DNA of 64,000 bases from Pseudomonas fragi (GCF_900105835.1 NZ_LT629783.1:1054001-1118000), one strand, 5' to 3'. Positions 46,238 through 57,319 are shown, counted from the stretch's first letter. Numbers and translations are program-made. The notes: a model not told the origin generated them from the sequence alone.

Positions 46238-47149
46238 ATGGATCAAAAACACCCTGCGAGATTGAACATGGACGATTCGGTAAATACACGCTATCCGATC
46301 TTATTGGTACACGGCCTTTTTGGATTCGACCGGATAGGCTCGCATCACTACTTTCATGGTATCAAGCAAGCACTCAATGAGTGCGGTGCCAGCGTCTTCG
46401 TTCCAATCATTTCAGCCGCCAACGACAATGAAGCCCGAGGCGATCAACTGCTCAAGCAGATCCACAACCTGCGCAGGCAGGTCGGTGCACAGCGTGTCAA
46501 CCTGATCGGCCACAGCCAGGGCGCCCTTACCGCGCGTTATGTGGCGGCCATCGCCCCTGAACTGATCGCCTCGGTGACGTCAGTCAGTGGCCCCAACCAC
46601 GGCTCCGAGCTGGCCGATCGCTTGCGCCTGGCCTTTGTCCCGGGGAGGCTTGGCGAAACGGTGGCTGCCGCCCTGACCACCTCGTTCAGCGCATTTTTAT
46701 CCGCCCTCAGCGGCCACCCGCGCCTGCCCCAAAATGCCTTGAATGCGCTTAACGCCCTGACCACCGATGGGGTTGCCGCCTTCAACCGCCAATATCCCCA
46801 GGGGCTGCCCGACAGATGGGGCGGCATGGGCCCCGCACAGGTGAATGCTGTGCACTATTATTCCTGGAGCGGCATCATCAAAGGCTCGCGGCTGGCCGAG
46901 TCACTCAACCTGCTCGACCCCTTGCACAATGCCTTGCGTGTGTTTGACAGCTTTTTTACCCGCGAAACCCGAGAAAACGACGGCATGGTTGGCCGCTTCA
47001 GCTCGCATCTGGGCCAGGTCATCCGCTCCGACTACCCCCTGGATCATCTCGACACCATCAACCATATGGCAAGAGGAAGCCGCAGGCGCATCAACCCGGT
47101 AGAGCTTTACATCGAGCACGCCAAACGCCTGAAGGAAGCGGGCTTGTAG
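46238..47149 (+). CDS. Triacylglycerol lipase (family I.1, P. fragi type)
   Basis: A 303-residue alpha/beta hydrolase: oxyanion region PILLVHGLFGFDRIG, nucleophile elbow LIGHSQGALTARYVA, Asp and His in ENDGMVGRFSSHLGQV and DYPLDHLDTINHM. It has no signal peptide, as I recall for the P. fragi lipase, which it strongly resembles; secretion or cell release is then unexplained. ATG 46238 has AAGGTG upstream; ATG 46268 (MDDSVNTRY), which I remember as the annotated P. fragi start, is an alternative. No foldase (lif) gene is next to it. Confidence 0.93.
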   Translation: MDQKHPARLNMDDSVNTRYPILLVHGLFGFDRIGSHHYFHGIKQALNECGASVFVPIISAANDNEARGDQLLKQIHNLRRQVGAQRVNLIGHSQGALTARYVAAIAPELIASVTSVSGPNHGSELADRLRLAFVPGRLGETVAAALTTSFSAFLSALSGHPRLPQNALNALNALTTDGVAAFNRQYPQGLPDRWGGMGPAQVNAVHYYSWSGIIKGSRLAESLNLLDPLHNALRVFDSFFTRETRENDGMVGRFSSHLGQVIRSDYPLDHLDTINHMARGSRRRINPVELYIEHAKRLKEAGL

Positions 47150-47239
47150 CCTGTAATCAATTCATTCAAGCGCAGTTTGCCGAGAAAAAAATCACCGAAT
47201 CCGGTAGGCTCAGCACCTTATTCAAAGGAGTACTCCCTC

Positions 47240-47521
47240 ATGGCCAAAGCCACTGCCCGTCACATCCTGGTTGCCACCGAAGACAAGTGCAACGAACTGA
47301 AAGCGCAAATCGAAGGCGGCGCTGACTTCGCCGAAGTTGCCAAAGCCAATTCCTCTTGCCCGTCGAGCCGTCAGGGCGGCGACCTGGGTTCTTTCGGCCC
47401 GGGCCAGATGGTCAAGGAATTCGACACCGTGGTTTTCAGCGCGCCAATCAACGTGGTGCAAGGCCCGGTTAAAACCCAGTTCGGCTACCACCTGCTGGAA
47501 GTCACCAGCCGCCAGGACTAA
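47240..47521 (+). CDS. ppiC: Peptidyl-prolyl cis-trans isomerase C (parvulin)
   Basis: A 93-residue single-domain parvulin like E. coli PpiC: ARHILVATEDKCNELKAQI, FAEVAKANSSCPSSRQGGDL, GSFGPGQMVKEFD and TQFGYHLLEVT. No signal peptide, so cytoplasmic. ATG 47240 has AAAGGAG ten bases upstream. A strong terminator follows the stop by 22 bases. Confidence 0.95.
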   Translation: MAKATARHILVATEDKCNELKAQIEGGADFAEVAKANSSCPSSRQGGDLGSFGPGQMVKEFDTVVFSAPINVVQGPVKTQFGYHLLEVTSRQD

Positions 47522-47542
47522 TCCTCCCAGCGCTGCGTGAAG

Positions 47543-47575
47543 ACGGCCCACCTTTTGGTGGGCCGTTTCGTTTGG
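47543..47575 (+). terminator. Rho-independent terminator after ppiC
   Basis: ACGGCCCACC (47543-47552), loop TTTT, GGTGGGCCGT (47557-47566), then TTCGTTTGGG: a 10-bp stem with a moderate T tract. Confidence 0.8.
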
Positions 47576-47642
47576 GCTACAGCAAACCCCGTGCTACGTT
47601 TCCTCATTCACGAACCCATCGTGTTTCATTGAGGAATTGATC

Positions 47643-48413
<771 letters not shown>

Positions 48414-48561
48414 ATACGCACATTACTGCATGGCTAACAGGCAAAAATGCACACCAACCCTGCACTTATCAGGGTTGTAATGGGCAAATTTGCACTGTTA
48501 GCATCGGTTATCGTTCGCCCGTGAACACCCACTAAAAATAATATAAAGCAGGGAGTTAGTG

Positions 48562-49668
48562 ATGACTGCTCAGGTTTCATCCTCACCGACACCGGAAGTC
48601 GCGCCGCTTCCAGACACGATTCTGGCCGAGGTCCGCAACCATATTGGCCACCTGACCCTGAACCGCCCCGGCGGCCTCAACGCGATCAATCTTGAAATGG
48701 TGCGCGGCCTGCAACAGCAGCTGGATGCCTGGGCCACTGACCCGCAAATCAAGGCCGTTGTACTGCGTGGCGCAGGCGAGAAAGCCTTTTGCGCAGGCGG
48801 TGATATCCGCTCGCTGTACGACAGCTATCAAAACAACGACACCCTGCACAGCCAGTTCTTTGAAGAGGAATATGCCCTCGACCTGACCCTGCACCGCTAC
48901 CCCAAACCCGTCGTCGCCTTGATGGACGGCTTCGTTCTCGGCGGCGGCATGGGCCTGGTACAGGGCGCGGATCTGCGCCTGGTCACCGAGCGTAGCAAAC
49001 TGGCGATGCCGGAAGTGGGTATCGGTTATTTTCCTGACGTTGGCGGCAGCTACTTCCTGACCCGCACCCCAGGTCAGTTAGGCACCTACCTGGGCGTCAG
49101 CGGCGTGCAAATCCGCGCCGCCGATGCGTTGTACTGCGGGCTGGCAGACGGCTATCTGGAAAGCAGCGCACTGCCTGAACTGGACAAGGGCCTGGACAGC
49201 CTCAACTGGCAAAAGTCCCCTATTGATGACCTGACTGCACTGGTCGCCCGTTTCGCAGTAACCGTACTGCCCGACCCGCCGCTGGCCAGGCTGCGCCCGC
49301 TGATTGACAGCGTTTTCGCCCAGGCTGATGTACCGCGCATTGTCGCCCATCTGCGCGCAGTCATCGCCCCGGAAACCCGCGAATGGGCCAATCAAACCGC
49401 CGACCTGCTGCAAACCCGCTCACCGCTGGCGATGGCCGTGACCCTTGAAATGCTGCGCCGTGGCCGAGAACTGCCCCTTGAGCAATGCTTCGCCCTGGAG
49501 CTGCATCTTGACCGTCAGTGGTTTGATCGTGGCGATCTGATGGAAGGTGTGCGCGCATTGCTCATCGACAAAGACAAGAACCCGCGCTGGAACCCGCCAA
49601 CCCTTGAGGCACTGGACAGCGCCCATGTGGCCAGCTTCTTTACCGAATTCAACGCCAAGGGAGCCTGA
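48562..49668 (+). CDS. 3-hydroxyisobutyryl-CoA hydrolase-type enoyl-CoA hydratase family protein
   Basis: A 368-residue crotonase-fold enzyme, longer than ordinary hydratases and matching HIBYL-CoA hydrolase: AFCAGGDIRSLYD, DGFVLGGGMGLVQGADLRLV and AMPEVGIGYFPDVGGSYFLTR (Glu and Asp of the HIBCH active site). It splits 3-hydroxyisobutyryl-CoA in valine breakdown. ATG 48562 has GGGAG upstream. It lies four bases before an acyl-CoA dehydrogenase gene; together they cover the isobutyryl-CoA part of the valine route. Confidence 0.9.
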   Translation: MTAQVSSSPTPEVAPLPDTILAEVRNHIGHLTLNRPGGLNAINLEMVRGLQQQLDAWATDPQIKAVVLRGAGEKAFCAGGDIRSLYDSYQNNDTLHSQFFEEEYALDLTLHRYPKPVVALMDGFVLGGGMGLVQGADLRLVTERSKLAMPEVGIGYFPDVGGSYFLTRTPGQLGTYLGVSGVQIRAADALYCGLADGYLESSALPELDKGLDSLNWQKSPIDDLTALVARFAVTVLPDPPLARLRPLIDSVFAQADVPRIVAHLRAVIAPETREWANQTADLLQTRSPLAMAVTLEMLRRGRELPLEQCFALELHLDRQWFDRGDLMEGVRALLIDKDKNPRWNPPTLEALDSAHVASFFTEFNAKGA

Positions 49669-49671
49669 GCC

Positions 49672-50823
49672 ATGCAAGATATCGAACTGAGCGAAGAGCA
49701 AGTGATGATCCGCGACATGGCCCGCGACTTTGCCCGGCGTGAAATCGCCCCCCATGCCCAGGCGTGGGAAAAGGCCGGCTGGATCGACGACGCGCTGGTG
49801 GCCAAGCTTGGCGAACTGGGCCTGCTGGGCATGGTGGTGCCGGAGGAATGGGGCGGCACCTATGTTGATTACGTCGCCTACGCCCTGGCGGTGGAAGAAA
49901 TCTCCGCGGGCGATGCCGCGACCGGCGCCCTGATGAGCATTCACAACTCGGTGGGCTGCGGGCCGATACTGAAGTACGGCAGCGAGGAACAAAAACAGAC
50001 CTGGCTGGCGGAGCTGGCAAGCGGCCAGACCATCGCCTGCTTCTGTCTGACCGAGCCCCAGGCGGGCTCCGAAGCCCATAACCTGCGTACCCGCGCAGAG
50101 CTGCGTGATGGCCAATGGGTGATCAACGGCGCCAAGCAATTTGTCAGCAACGGCAAACGTGCCAAGTTGGCGATCGTGTTTGCAGTGACCGACCCTGACC
50201 TGGGCAAAAAAGGCATTTCGGCGTTTTTGGTACCTACGGCAACACCCGGTTTTATCGTCGACCGTACCGAGCACAAAATGGGCATCCGTGCTTCGGACAC
50301 CTGCGCCGTGACCCTGAGCAACTGCAGCGTGCCCGAAGCCAATATGCTCGGCGAGCGCGGCAAGGGACTGGCCATCGCCCTGGCCAACCTCGAAGGAGGC
50401 CGTATCGGCATTGGCGCCCAGGCACTGGGCATCGCCCGTGCGGCCTTCGAAGCAGCACTGGGCTACGCCCGTGACCGGGTGCAATTTGACAAGGCCATCA
50501 TCGAACACCAGAGCGTGGCCAACATGCTGGCCGACATGCAGACCCGCATCAACGCGGCGCGGCTGCTGATCCTGCATGCCGCGCGCCTGCGCAGCGCGGG
50601 CAAACCCTGCCTGTCAGAAGCCTCACAAGCCAAACTGTTTGCTTCGGAAATGGCTGAGTACGTGTGCTCCAAAGCCATCCAGATCCACGGCGGCTATGGC
50701 TACCTGGAAGACTACCCGGTGGAGCGTTACTACCGCGATGCGCGGATTACCCAGATTTATGAAGGGTCGAGCGAGATTCAGCGCATGGTGATTGCGCGGG
50801 AGTTGAAGAACTATCTGCTTTGA
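49672..50823 (+). CDS. Acyl-CoA dehydrogenase, probable isobutyryl-CoA dehydrogenase
   Basis: A 383-residue FAD acyl-CoA dehydrogenase. ACAD signatures: [57 protein letters not shown] and C-terminal [18 protein letters not shown], where the Glu of YEG is the catalytic base. It begins three bases after the hydrolase gene. Context points to isobutyryl-CoA oxidation to methacrylyl-CoA. Downstream lies a palindromic repeat that separates it from the facing gene set. Confidence 0.9.
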   Translation: MQDIELSEEQVMIRDMARDFARREIAPHAQAWEKAGWIDDALVAKLGELGLLGMVVPEEWGGTYVDYVAYALAVEEISAGDAATGALMSIHNSVGCGPILKYGSEEQKQTWLAELASGQTIACFCLTEPQAGSEAHNLRTRAELRDGQWVINGAKQFVSNGKRAKLAIVFAVTDPDLGKKGISAFLVPTATPGFIVDRTEHKMGIRASDTCAVTLSNCSVPEANMLGERGKGLAIALANLEGGRIGIGAQALGIARAAFEAALGYARDRVQFDKAIIEHQSVANMLADMQTRINAARLLILHAARLRSAGKPCLSEASQAKLFASEMAEYVCSKAIQIHGGYGYLEDYPVERYYRDARITQIYEGSSEIQRMVIARELKNYLL

Positions 50824-50831
50824 GTGGTGCT

Positions 50832-50942
50832 ACAAGAGCCCCTCACCCCAACCCTCTCCCAAAGGGAGAGGGAGCCGATCTGCGGTTAAGCACAAATCTG
50901 CTTTTAGTCCCCTCTCCCTCCGGGAGAGGGCTAGGGTGAGGG
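50832..50942. repeat. Inverted palindromic repeat pair, copy 2
   Basis: Left: CCCCTCACCCCAACCCTCTCCC (from 50839, in blocks CCCCTCACCC and CCCTCTCCC). Right: GGGAGAGGG-CTA-GGGTGAGGGG to 50942. Each half also forms its own hairpin. The right half is nearly identical to 16492-16532. It sits between two convergent gene sets and probably terminates both. Confidence 0.8.
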
Positions 50943-50953
50943 GCCTTTGATTT

Positions 50954-51727
50954 TTAGCGGTTTTTAAAATCAGCCTCGCGTTTTTCAACAAACGCCGCCA
51001 TCCCTTCCTTCTGGTCCTGTGTGGCGAACAAGGCATGGAATACCCGACGCTCGAAACGCACACCTTCCGCCAGATTGACTTCAAAGGCACGGTTGACGCA
51101 TTCCTTGGTTTGCATCAGCACCGGCAGGGATTTTTTGGCGATGGTCGCCGCCACTTTCAGCGCTTCGTCGAGCAGTTCATCCACCGCCACCACACGGGCT
51201 ACCAGCCCCGAACGCTCCGCCTCTTCAGCCCCCATCAAACGCCCGCTCAGGCACATTTCCATGGCCTTGGCCTTGCCCACTGCACGGGTCAGACGCTGTG
51301 TGCCGCCCATGCCCGGCAATACACCGAGGTTGATTTCCGGCTGGCCGAATTTGGCATTGTCACCGGCCAGGATAAAGTCGCACATCATCGCCAGTTCACA
51401 ACCGCCACCCAGGGCAAAACCTGCCACCGCAGCAATGATCGGCTTGCGTCGGGCCGCCACGCGGTCGCTGTCCGAGAACAGGTCGTCGAGGTAGATTTGC
51501 GGGTAGCTCAGGTCGGCCATTTCCTTGATGTCCGCACCGGCGGCAAAGGATTTTTTCGAGCCGGTAATGACAATGCAGCCAATCCCGTGATCGGCTTCCA
51601 GCGTGTCCAGCGCGTGGTTCACTTCGCCGATCAATTGCGCATTCAGGGCATTGAGCGCCTGGGGCCGGTTCAGGGTAATCAGGCCCACTTGCCCATGGAT
51701 GTCCAACAGAATGGTTTCGTAGCTCAT
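50954..51727 (-). CDS. Enoyl-CoA hydratase
   Basis: A 257-residue crotonase family hydratase: [32 protein letters not shown] (oxyanion hole), [20 protein letters not shown] and [19 protein letters not shown] with both catalytic Glu. ATG 51727 is chosen ([10 protein letters not shown]). It is the last gene of the minus-strand set ligase-SDR-thiolase-ACAD-hydratase and supplies the hydration step, perhaps of tiglyl-CoA in isoleucine breakdown. Confidence 0.92.
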   Translation of the reverse strand: MSYETILLDIHGQVGLITLNRPQALNALNAQLIGEVNHALDTLEADHGIGCIVITGSKKSFAAGADIKEMADLSYPQIYLDDLFSDSDRVAARRKPIIAAVAGFALGGGCELAMMCDFILAGDNAKFGQPEINLGVLPGMGGTQRLTRAVGKAKAMEMCLSGRLMGAEEAERSGLVARVVAVDELLDEALKVAATIAKKSLPVLMQTKECVNRAFEVNLAEGVRFERRVFHALFATQDQKEGMAAFVEKREADFKNR

Positions 51728-51743
51728 CGCTAATGTCCTCGAT

Positions 51744-52871
51744 TCAAAGATTGCGCGAAATGACCATGCGCTGAATATCACTGGTGCCTTCATAGATCTG
51801 GCACACCCGCACATCGCGGTAGATCCGTTCCAGCGGGAAGTCGCTCAAGTAGCCATAACCGCCCAGGGTTTGCAACGCTTTGGAGCACACGCGCTCGGCC
51901 ATTTCCGATGCAAACAACTTGGCTTGCGAGGCCTCGACCAGGGCCGACTGGCCGCTGTCACGCAGTGCGGCGGCGTAGTGCACCATCTGCCGGGCGACGG
52001 CGATTTCCGTCGACATGTCGGCCAGGCGAAACGCCACGGCCTGATGTTCAACCAATGGCTGGCCAAAGGTCACACGTTCGCGGGCGTAGTCGCGGGCCGC
52101 TTCAAAGGCTGCACGGGCCATGCCTACGGCCTGCGCGGCAATGCCAATGCGCCCGCCTTCGAGGTTGCCCAGAGCGATCTTGTAGCCCTGCCCCTCCTCG
52201 CCCAGGCGGTTGGCCACAGGCACCTTCAGGTCAGTAAACAGGATCTGGCAGGTGTCCGATGCATGCTGCCCCAGTTTGTCCTCAACCCGGGCCACGCTGT
52301 AACCCGGCGCGTCCGTGGGCACGATAAACGCGCTGATGCCGCGCTTGCCCGCCGCCGGGTCCGTGACCGCAAACACGATCACCACGCCAGCGTTTTGCCC
52401 GGAGGTGATGAACTGCTTGCAGCCATTGAGAATGTAATGATCGCCTTCACGGCGGGCCCGGGTTTTCAGGTCACTGGCATCGGAACCGGCCTGGGGTTCG
52501 GTCAATGCAAACGCGCCGAGCATTGCACCGCTAGCCAGCGCTGGCAGGAACTGCTGTTTCTGCGATTCGGTGCCGTACTTGAGGATCGGCACACACCCCA
52601 CCGAGTTATGCACGCTCATGATCGTGGGACACGAGCCGTCACCGGCAGCGATTTCTTCAAGGGCCATGGCATAGGCCTGATAGCCCGTGTCGCAACCACC
52701 CCACTGTTCAGGCACCAGCATGCCGAAAAACCCCAGTTGCGCCATTTCGTCAATCGCTTCGCGAGGGAAGCGATGCTGCTTGTCCCACTCGGCGGCAAAA
52801 GGCTTCAGGCGTTCCTGGGCAAACTGTCGGGCTGCTTCGCGTATTTGTAATTGTTCTGCTGTAGGCAGCAT
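51744..52871 (-). CDS. Acyl-CoA dehydrogenase (short/branched-chain type)
   Basis: A 375-residue [63 protein letters not shown] and [18 protein letters not shown] with catalytic Glu in YEG. By its partners it is probably the 2-methylbutyryl-CoA or short-chain dehydrogenase. It lies nine bases after the thiolase gene and 16 bases before the hydratase gene. Confidence 0.9.
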   Translation of the reverse strand: MLPTAEQLQIREAARQFAQERLKPFAAEWDKQHRFPREAIDEMAQLGFFGMLVPEQWGGCDTGYQAYAMALEEIAAGDGSCPTIMSVHNSVGCVPILKYGTESQKQQFLPALASGAMLGAFALTEPQAGSDASDLKTRARREGDHYILNGCKQFITSGQNAGVVIVFAVTDPAAGKRGISAFIVPTDAPGYSVARVEDKLGQHASDTCQILFTDLKVPVANRLGEEGQGYKIALGNLEGGRIGIAAQAVGMARAAFEAARDYARERVTFGQPLVEHQAVAFRLADMSTEIAVARQMVHYAAALRDSGQSALVEASQAKLFASEMAERVCSKALQTLGGYGYLSDFPLERIYRDVRVCQIYEGTSDIQRMVISRNL

Positions 52872-52880
52872 ACGAAATCC

Positions 52881-54074
52881 TTAATACAGACATTCCACGG
52901 CAATGGCCGTGGCTTCACCGCCGCCGATGCAGATGGCTGCAACGCCGCGCGTAGCCTTTTGCTGACGCAAGGCCGAGAGCAAAGTCACCAGTATCCGTGC
53001 GCCCGATGCACCGATCGGATGCCCCAGCGCACAGGCGCCGCCGTAGATATTGACCTTGCTGTGAGGAATCTCCAGCGCGCTCATGGTCACCAGGCTGACG
53101 ACCGCAAACGCCTCGTTGATCTCGAACAGATCGACCGTTCCCAGATCCCAGCCGGTCTTGCTCATCAGGCGTTTGATGGCACCCACCGGCGCTGTCGGGA
53201 ACAGCCCCGGCTCATCGGCAAACGCGGCGTGACCGTGGATCACCGCCAGGGGCTTGAGGCCGCGTTTTTGCGCCTCGCTGCGACGCATCAGCACCAGTGC
53301 CGCTGCACCGTCGGAAATCGAACTGGAGTTTGCCGCCGTCACCGTACCGCCTTCGCGGAACGCCGGTTTCAGGGTCGGGATTTTTGCCAGATTGGCCTTG
53401 GGTGGTTGCTCGTCTTCGTTGATCAGGCGCTGCTCCTTGCCCACCGTGACCTGCACCGGGACGATCTCGGCGCTGAAGCTGCCGTCCTTGATCGCCTGCT
53501 GCGCACGGGTCAGCGAAGCCACGGCAAACGCATCCTGCGCTTCACGGGTAAAGCCGTGGCTCTGGGCGCAGTCTTCAGCAAAAGTACCCATCAGGCGGCC
53601 ACGGTCGTAGGCGTCTTCCAGGCCGTCGAGGAACATGTGATCCAGTACCCGGCCATGGCCCATGCGGTAACCGCTGCGGGCGCGGTCGAGCAGATACGGC
53701 GCGTTGGACATGCTCTCCATGCCCCCCGCCACCACTACATCGGCGCTGCCGGCCAGCAGCCGGTCGTGCCCCAGAATCGTGGCTTCCATGCCCGAGCCGC
53801 ACATCTTGTTCAGCGTGGTGCAACGCGTGCCTTTGTCCAGCCCGGCACCCAGGGCAGCCTGACGCGCAGGTGCCTGGCCGAGGCCGGCCGAGAGCACGCA
53901 GCCAAACAGCACCTCTTCCACGCCATTGTCGGCAACACCCGCGCGCTCAACCGCAGCGCGGATCGCCGCAGCACCCAGTTGCGGCGCTGTCAGGCCCTTG
54001 AAGTCGCCTTGAAAGCCGCCCATGGGCGTGCGCGCAGCACTTACGATTACAACCGGATCATTACTGATTGTCAT
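52881..54074 (-). CDS. Acetyl-CoA C-acyltransferase (thiolase)
   Basis: A 397-residue degradative thiolase: nucleophile Cys in LNKMCGSGMEA (about residue 90), NGGFALGHP equivalent GGACALGHPIGASGARI with His, and final CIGGGEATAIAVE with the second Cys. It cleaves a 3-ketoacyl-CoA with CoA; 2-methylacetoacetyl-CoA is possible from context, as the set holds one enzyme for each isoleucine-route step. Follows the SDR gene by 10 bases. Confidence 0.93.
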   Translation of the reverse strand: MTISNDPVVIVSAARTPMGGFQGDFKGLTAPQLGAAAIRAAVERAGVADNGVEEVLFGCVLSAGLGQAPARQAALGAGLDKGTRCTTLNKMCGSGMEATILGHDRLLAGSADVVVAGGMESMSNAPYLLDRARSGYRMGHGRVLDHMFLDGLEDAYDRGRLMGTFAEDCAQSHGFTREAQDAFAVASLTRAQQAIKDGSFSAEIVPVQVTVGKEQRLINEDEQPPKANLAKIPTLKPAFREGGTVTAANSSSISDGAAALVLMRRSEAQKRGLKPLAVIHGHAAFADEPGLFPTAPVGAIKRLMSKTGWDLGTVDLFEINEAFAVVSLVTMSALEIPHSKVNIYGGACALGHPIGASGARILVTLLSALRQQKATRGVAAICIGGGEATAIAVECLY

Positions 54075-54084
54075 TTCACACCTC

Positions 54085-54852
54085 TTATTTCGCGGCCATG
54101 CGCAAGGCGCCGTCGAGACGGATCACCTCGCCATTGAGCATGCTGTTTTCAATGATGTGGCGCACCAGCGCGGCGTATTCGTCAGGCTTGCCCAGGCGCG
54201 GCGGAAATGGCACGCCAGCGGCCAGGGATTCGCGCACTTCTGGCGTCATGCCAGCCATCATCGGGGTTTCAAAAATACCCGGGGCGATGGTCATCACCCG
54301 AATCCCGAAGCGGGCCAGTTCACGGGCTGCAGGCAAGGTCAGGCTGGCGATTGCGCCCTTGGATGCAGCATAAGCGGCCTGACCGATCTGACCGTCGAAT
54401 GCGGCAACCGAAGCCGTATTGATGATCACCCCACGCTCGCCTTCGGCATCGGCAGTGGCTTCGGCGATCGCCGCGGCAGCCAGACGCAACATGTTGAAGC
54501 TGCCAATCAGGTTGACGTTGATCACCTGGCTGAACGTCTCCAGCCCATGCGGGCCGTTTTTGCCGAGGATCTTCTCACCGCGCACAATCCCGGCACAGTT
54601 GACCAGCCCGTTGACCGTACCAAAGGCGGCCACTGTAGCGGCCACGGCCGCCTGGGCGGCGTCTGCCTGGCTGATGTCGGCCACAGCGCTGCGCGCCTGA
54701 TCGCCCTGCTTCAGGGCCTGGGCGGCCACTGCTTCGGCGTTCAGGTCCACGAGCATCACTTTGGCACCGGCCTTGACCAGCATCTGCGCCGTAGCGGCAC
54801 CCAGCCCCGAGGCGCCACCGGTAACGATAAAAACCTTGTTTTCGATTTGCAT
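54085..54852 (-). CDS. 3-hydroxyacyl-CoA dehydrogenase of the SDR family (HSD17B10-like)
   Basis: A 255-residue SDR: TGGASGLGAATAQML (NAD site), DLNAEAVAAQ acidic residue selecting NAD, NCAGIVRGEKILG with the HSD10-type insertion, catalytic Ser in INTASVAAFDGQ and YAASKGA. The ending FETPMMAGMTPEVRESLAAG and GALRMAAK are typical for type 10 hydroxyacyl-CoA/2-methyl-3-hydroxybutyryl-CoA dehydrogenases. Lies between ligase and thiolase genes with gaps of 15 and 10 bases. Confidence 0.9.
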   Translation of the reverse strand: MQIENKVFIVTGGASGLGAATAQMLVKAGAKVMLVDLNAEAVAAQALKQGDQARSAVADISQADAAQAAVAATVAAFGTVNGLVNCAGIVRGEKILGKNGPHGLETFSQVINVNLIGSFNMLRLAAAAIAEATADAEGERGVIINTASVAAFDGQIGQAAYAASKGAIASLTLPAARELARFGIRVMTIAPGIFETPMMAGMTPEVRESLAAGVPFPPRLGKPDEYAALVRHIIENSMLNGEVIRLDGALRMAAK

Positions 54853-54867
54853 GATGATTCCTGACAG

Positions 54868-56532
54868 TTAGGCGCTGACGCTGGCACTTGCGGCCAGTTC
54901 AGCCTTGGCGATTTCCTGGTTGCGCAAAATAAAGCGCTGCAGCTTGCCGCTTGGTGTTTTCGGCAGCTCGCTGACAAATTCAATTTCACGGGGATAAGCG
55001 TGTGCCGCCAGCCGTTGGCGCACATGCAGGCGCAGGGTTTCGGCCAGTTGCGCGTCACCCAGATACTGGGGGTTCAACACCACAAAGGCCTTGACCAGCT
55101 CGGTGCGCTCGCGGTCGGGCTTGCCCACCACGGCGGCTTCAACCACAGCGGGGTGCTCGATCAGCGCGCTCTCCACGTCGAATGGGCCCACGCGGTAACC
55201 GGAGGTGGTGATCACGTCATCGCTGCGCCCGACAAAACTGATGCTGCCGTCCGGGTTCAGCTCCACGGTGTCACCGCTCAAGTAATAATTGCCAACAAAT
55301 GCTTTGGTCGGGAAACCTTCGTAACCGCCAAACCAGCACATCGGCGACTGGCTGCGATCCACCGCCAGAATGCCCGGCTGGCCCACGGGTAGTTCCTGGT
55401 GGTTGTCATCGAGCACCACGATGCGGTGCCCCGGTGAGGCGAAGCCGGCAGCGCCCATATGCACCGCATGCTCGAGGCCGTGGTGGTTGCACAGCACCAT
55501 GCCGACTTCGGTCTGGCCATAGTGGTCATGGATGGTGACGCCAAGCTCATCGGCAAACCAGCGGATCACTTCGGGGTTGAGTGGCTCACCGGCGCTGCTG
55601 ACTACGCGCAACTGGCCCTTGATCTTGCTCGAGAAGGCGTCACCGGCGGCAATCAGCATGCGGTACGCAGTGGGTGAGCCGGTGAGGTTGGTGATGCCGA
55701 GCTTTTTGATCACCCGGCAAGTGCTCTCCACGGTAAACGGACCATCGTAAAAGGTGATCGGGTGGCCCATCGACAGTGGCCCGGTGATCCCGAAGTAAAT
55801 GCCATAGGCCCAGCCCGGATCGGCCAGGTTCCAGAACGAATCCTCGGGGCGCAACCCCACAGCATCACGGGTGTAGCTCTGGAATGCGACAATGGCCTTG
55901 AGCGGCACCAACAGCGGCTTGGCCGGGCCGGTGGTGCCCGAGGTAAACATCAGCAGGAACGGGTCTTCGCCGCTCAGCATCAGCGGTTCGCAGGTGGCCG
56001 GATAATTGTCCAGCTCTGCCCAGAAACTGAAGTCGCCACGTACCAGGCCCTGCCCCTTGGCGCCCGCCACCGTGACAATCGCCGGGCAGGCCATGACCTC
56101 GTTGAGCTTGGCGCGGTTGACCGCATCGGTGACTACCAGGGCGGCGCCGGAACTGTTAAGCCGATGCTCGATCGCCTTGGGACCAAATGCCGTGAACAAC
56201 GGCTGGTAGATGGCGCCGATACGCCACGCGGCAAAGGCCACGATCAACAACTCGACATTACGCGGCAGCAGGCCCGCTACCTTGTCACCACGCTTTACGC
56301 CTTGGGCCAGCAAGAAATTGGCAAAGCGTGCGGCCTGCTCCTGCAACTGGGTGAAGGTGTACGTCGCGCTGCTGGCATCACGCCCCTCCCAGAACAACGC
56401 AATACGCCCCGGCAAGGCGTGACGGTCGCAGCACTCGACACAGGCATTGACGGCCGTCAAATGGCCGTCCAGGGCAGCGGTGACCGTGCGCTGGTAGTCA
56501 AAATCAGCCATCGAAGTCAGATAGTCGCGCAT
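54868..56532 (-). CDS. Acyl-CoA synthetase (AMP-forming, short/medium-chain)
   Basis: A 554-residue adenylate-forming ligase: P-loop LLMFTSGTTGPAKPLLVP, HDHYGQTEVGMVL, hinge GRSDDVITTSGYRVGPFDVE and the catalytic-Lys end PKTPSGKLQRFILR. ATG 56532 (MRDYLTSMADFD) is chosen; the open frame runs 84 bases further. The PGWAYGIYFG segment resembles acetyl/propionyl/butyryl-CoA synthetases. As first gene of the set it would activate the entering short or branched acid. Confidence 0.92.
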   Translation of the reverse strand: MRDYLTSMADFDYQRTVTAALDGHLTAVNACVECCDRHALPGRIALFWEGRDASSATYTFTQLQEQAARFANFLLAQGVKRGDKVAGLLPRNVELLIVAFAAWRIGAIYQPLFTAFGPKAIEHRLNSSGAALVVTDAVNRAKLNEVMACPAIVTVAGAKGQGLVRGDFSFWAELDNYPATCEPLMLSGEDPFLLMFTSGTTGPAKPLLVPLKAIVAFQSYTRDAVGLRPEDSFWNLADPGWAYGIYFGITGPLSMGHPITFYDGPFTVESTCRVIKKLGITNLTGSPTAYRMLIAAGDAFSSKIKGQLRVVSSAGEPLNPEVIRWFADELGVTIHDHYGQTEVGMVLCNHHGLEHAVHMGAAGFASPGHRIVVLDDNHQELPVGQPGILAVDRSQSPMCWFGGYEGFPTKAFVGNYYLSGDTVELNPDGSISFVGRSDDVITTSGYRVGPFDVESALIEHPAVVEAAVVGKPDRERTELVKAFVVLNPQYLGDAQLAETLRLHVRQRLAAHAYPREIEFVSELPKTPSGKLQRFILRNQEIAKAELAASASVSA

Positions 56533-56739
56533 CAGCAGAATCCCTCGGTCTTTATTTTTAGGATGGGAACCGTGAAAAATCCTGTTGATAATCGCCCCGG
56601 CAAGGCTCTGCAACAATGGTCAAAACACTCAAGGTGGCTGACTGGTTTGGCCAATGGTTACGCGCTTCTTGTGCTTAAGAGAACCGGATGGCATTCAGCC
56701 AGTCACTTATCTATATTTGAGCCTCATAAGGAGATGCCC

Positions 56740-57093
56740 GTGACCACTGACAACCGCCACAACAGAATCGACAACATCGAATTCAACGTCCATGACATCA
56801 CACGCAGCAAAGCCTTTTATGGTGCCGTGTTTGGCTGGACCTTCACCGACTTTGGCCCCACCTACAGCGAGTTCAGCGATGGGCGCCTGAGCGGCGGCTT
56901 TACCACCGGCGAACCTGTACGCCCCGGTGGTCCGCTGATCATTCTGTACGCCGACGACCTGGCCCAGGCTCAGCAGGCCATCAGCGCTGCCGGAGGCCAG
57001 ATCACCCGGCCTGAATTCAAGTTCCCGGGGGGCAGCCGCTTCCACTTCACCGACCTCGATGGCTACGAACTGGCCGTCTGGTCGCAGGCGTAA
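56740..57093 (+). CDS. VOC-family (glyoxalase-like) protein
   Basis: A 117-residue single vicinal-oxygen-chelate domain: NIEFNVHDITRSKAFYGAVF, TFTDFGPTYSEF, GGPLIILYADDLAQAQQAIS and GSRFHFTDLDGYELAVWS. GTG 56740 is six to seven bases after AAGGAG; the ATG at 56734 touches that site and is less likely. Metal-ligand positions (His/Glu) are partly present. Substrate unknown; single gene, divergent from the ligase gene. Confidence 0.85.
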   Translation: MTTDNRHNRIDNIEFNVHDITRSKAFYGAVFGWTFTDFGPTYSEFSDGRLSGGFTTGEPVRPGGPLIILYADDLAQAQQAISAAGGQITRPEFKFPGGSRFHFTDLDGYELAVWSQA

Positions 57094-57319
57094 CCCCCCC
57101 CTCTTACCCCCTCCTCCTGGCTGCGGTAATGACCTGTTGCATTACCGCCACCCGCCGCCGCTTCGCAAAGGCCTCGCGTGTAAAAAAACCTGCACAACCT
57201 TGCGATCCGTCCTAATTGCCCTTGAGACACCACAGCCCTAGCGTTCCGATGGTCACCCTCTATCAAATTGGATGTGGGTCTGATCAGACGAACAGCCGCA
57301 GATGGCGGTTAAAAAAAAA

